DNA of 14,683 nucleotides. Origin: Desulfobulbaceae bacterium (GTDB taxonomy: Bacteria; Desulfobacterota; Desulfobulbia; Desulfobulbales; Desulfocapsaceae). The stretch is taken from positions 1 through 14,683 of the forward strand of contig JAIRRG010000007.1 of NCBI GenBank assembly GCA_031256095.1, written 5' to 3'. The notes below the pieces were generated by a model. That model ran no database searches. It had not been told where the DNA came from and saw only the letters and a program-made list of their open reading frames with translations. Positions 13,424 through 14,683 of this stretch are shown here, in pieces. Position 1 is the stretch's first letter. Each line of letters starts with the position of its first letter. The position numbers and the translations under genes are program-made.

Positions 13424-14206
13424 TTATCGAGGTGCCGGCGGATTGCTTGCTGGACCAGCAAAGCACTGGGCGATTTGCATCCAGGTCGCGCCTGACCCCG
13501 AACTCAGTAACGATGTGTCTAAAACATTCCGCCGCTGCGTGACCACTAAACAAAACTCCTCTGCTTCGCCTTGAACGTAATCACAGATGGAAGGCTCATT
13601 CCATTTCCAAAGATTTCCCCTAGGAGAAATTAACTCGACATACGGTTTTTCGCTTGGAATAACAAGGCCTCGATTGAGGAAAGACCATGCAAATGTTGAC
13701 ACGCCCAGGTGAGCTATATGAATGAGACGCTCCGTTGGCTTCCGTTTCACATTGAAGGTGTCAAACAAGTCCTGCCCGTGCGCCCAGGCTTCCATCAGCC
13801 GCGCTGTCGCACTGGAACGAGCGCTCATCTCAGGGCCATACCAAGGTATACGAGCTTTGGAATCTAACTTAGAAAATACTTCGACCATCTTGCGATATGT
13901 CCGCCGCCAGTTGCTTCGAAGCTCTTCAGGAGGCAAATCACCCAATCGGTTACGCGCTATATCCGCAATGCGTGTCTTCTGTTGCATCTTGTTCATAAAC
14001 AAAACGACTTCCTGTTCCACGAAATCCCGCGGATTCTGGATAGAGCGCAAGACCGCCAAATCGAAGCAATGAAGATGGGCCAATTCATCGTAAACCGTCC
14101 ACGTGTAGAACGAAGTCCTTCGTGCCCACTGATCCTGTTCGATTCGCGAGACCAATTCATCGAGCTGCTCGTTTTCTTTCAGCAGATCATTACATAATTG
14201 TTTCAT
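13424..14206 (-). CDS. TIGR03084-type DinB/maleylpyruvate-isomerase-like metal protein
   Basis: 260 residues, intact. The N-terminal four-helix-bundle domain (about 1-150) shows the metal triad of the DinB/MDMPI fold: H44 (DELAHLH), E139 and H143 (RLMEAWAHGQD). Around it are PWYGPEMSARSSATARLMEA and, at the C-terminus, EFCLVVTQRRN and QCFAGP, hallmarks of the TIGR03084 family known mainly from actinobacteria and some proteobacteria. No reaction has been established for the family to my knowledge; a thiol-dependent isomerase or transferase role is only an analogy with mycothiol-dependent maleylpyruvate isomerase. ATG 14204-14206 has a modest AAGG upstream. Between an AtuA-type and a PaaY-type gene, it probably belongs to acyl-CoA catabolism. 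Codon use looks more AT-rich than the left part of the window. Confidence 0.8.
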   Translation of the reverse strand: MKQLCNDLLKENEQLDELVSRIEQDQWARRTSFYTWTVYDELAHLHCFDLAVLRSIQNPRDFVEQEVVLFMNKMQQKTRIADIARNRLGDLPPEELRSNWRRTYRKMVEVFSKLDSKARIPWYGPEMSARSSATARLMEAWAHGQDLFDTFNVKRKPTERLIHIAHLGVSTFAWSFLNRGLVIPSEKPYVELISPRGNLWKWNEPSICDYVQGEAEEFCLVVTQRRNVLDTSLLSSGSGATWMQIAQCFAGPASNPPAPR

Positions 14207-14297
14207 TTTCGCCTTATAGCTTTAACCAACCGGCCTTGAGAAATGCCTGTATTCAATTTACTGGCCGTGGTTTTCGAGGTGCCCAAATATTGAGCCG

Positions 14298-14683
14298 CTA
14301 GCCTGGCAGGCGTTCAAGAAATCTCTGAGGCACTCTAATGGGCATATCCAGCAGCATTTGGGCAAAAGCCTTACCCTGCGGGTCGTAACGGAGAGAAGCT
14401 ATGCCACCGCCACCCAATGCGTTTTCCAACAGGAAGTTGACGCCTTGGATGCCAGGAAGCAGATATCGCGTTACAGGCCCCCTGGTTACATGAGAAAAAT
14501 ATTGACCGACGGCTGCAGCGGTGACCGAGTGAACGAGCAAGGGATAGAGCAGCGGGTCTCGCGCCAAGAGACCGATGTTGGCCGAGTCTCCCTTGTCGCC
14601 GCTGCGTCCATGAGCAAGGCGAATTAACGGGACTTCAATGGTTTCCGTTTCGCCAGCCATGTCAAAATACGGCGCTTCCGCTT
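14298..14683 (-). CDS. AtuA C-terminal-domain protein (possibly the 3' end of atuA)
   Basis: Matches the small ferredoxin-fold-like domain found at the C-terminus of AtuA-family proteins or as a separate short protein: LAHGRSGDKGDSANIGLLARD, ALGGGGIASLR and DPQGKAFAQMLLDMPI. AtuA-family proteins occur in acyclic terpene and other acyl-CoA degradation clusters; the exact activity is unknown. An ATG at 14660 would give 120 residues, but it has no SD and the frame stays open for the remaining 7 codons to the window edge. I therefore read it as either the tail of a full-length AtuA gene or a short partner; only the sequence beyond 14683 can tell. The gap to the TIGR03084 gene is 91 nt on the same strand, with nothing else recognised in it. 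Confidence 0.75.
   Translation of the reverse strand, partial: AEAPYFDMAGETETIEVPLIRLAHGRSGDKGDSANIGLLARDPLLYPLLVHSVTAAAVGQYFSHVTRGPVTRYLLPGIQGVNFLLENALGGGGIASLRYDPQGKAFAQMLLDMPIRVPQRFLERLPG

Noticed and set aside
13318..13461. 48-codon in-frame N-terminal extension of the PaaY-like protein, possibly a gene remnant
   Set aside because: It begins at TTG, overlaps the TIGR03084 gene and adds residues foreign to PaaY. A strong SD precedes ATG 13317. I could not match the extension to a known family.
1..14683. CRISPR arrays, tRNA or rRNA genes, insertion sequences, toxin-antitoxin pairs
   Set aside because: None seen: no regularly spaced repeats, no cloverleaf or T-loop patterns noticed by eye, no transposase-like frame, no IS-type terminal repeats. 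xerD is the chromosomal dimer-resolution type, not an integrase.

Overview
The window looks like chromosomal DNA from a GC-rich anaerobic proteobacterium of the Desulfobacterota type (Desulfuromonadia or Desulfobulbia-like). This placement is inference. It rests on a fused DHH-CBS-poly(A) polymerase/tRNA nucleotidyltransferase, a short basic S21, a triheme c7-type cytochrome in a periplasmic Fe-S/NrfD module, and an AtuA/PaaY acyl-CoA cluster. No 16S or other taxonomic marker is present.

Left part (1-5823): the 5' end of a minus-strand gene (probable GH17 beta-glucanase) diverges from enolase (eno), which has a clear sigma70 promoter. Then comes rpsU (S21) with its own near-consensus promoter and a strong terminator. 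The terminator abuts xerD, whose GTG start has no ribosome-binding site. The 902-codon DHH-CBS-nucleotidyltransferase gene follows. All of these are housekeeping genes.

Middle (5797-7717): leuA (type 2 isopropylmalate synthase) is preceded by a leader that looks like a textbook transcription attenuator. A promoter overlaps the upstream stop codon. It is followed by a 27-codon leader peptide with seven Leu codons among codons 4-14, a protector stem, an antiterminator and an intrinsic terminator ending 33 nt before leuA. This is the most striking regulatory element in the window.

7718-10481: an intergenic region with possible RNA structure leads into a three-gene operon: a Tat-exported protein with four [4Fe-4S] clusters, a triheme cytochrome c and an NrfD/PsrC-type membrane quinone subunit. 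Together they resemble a quinone:periplasmic-cytochrome oxidoreductase module with no catalytic molybdoenzyme encoded beside it. ligA (NAD+-dependent DNA ligase) follows.

Right part (12700-14683, minus strand): the genes converge on ligA. In transcription order there is an AtuA C-terminal-type domain (running off the window), a TIGR03084-type DinB/maleylpyruvate-isomerase-like metal protein and a PaaY-type hexapeptide-repeat protein. This looks like one end of an acyl-CoA catabolic cluster, and it appears more AT-rich than the rest.
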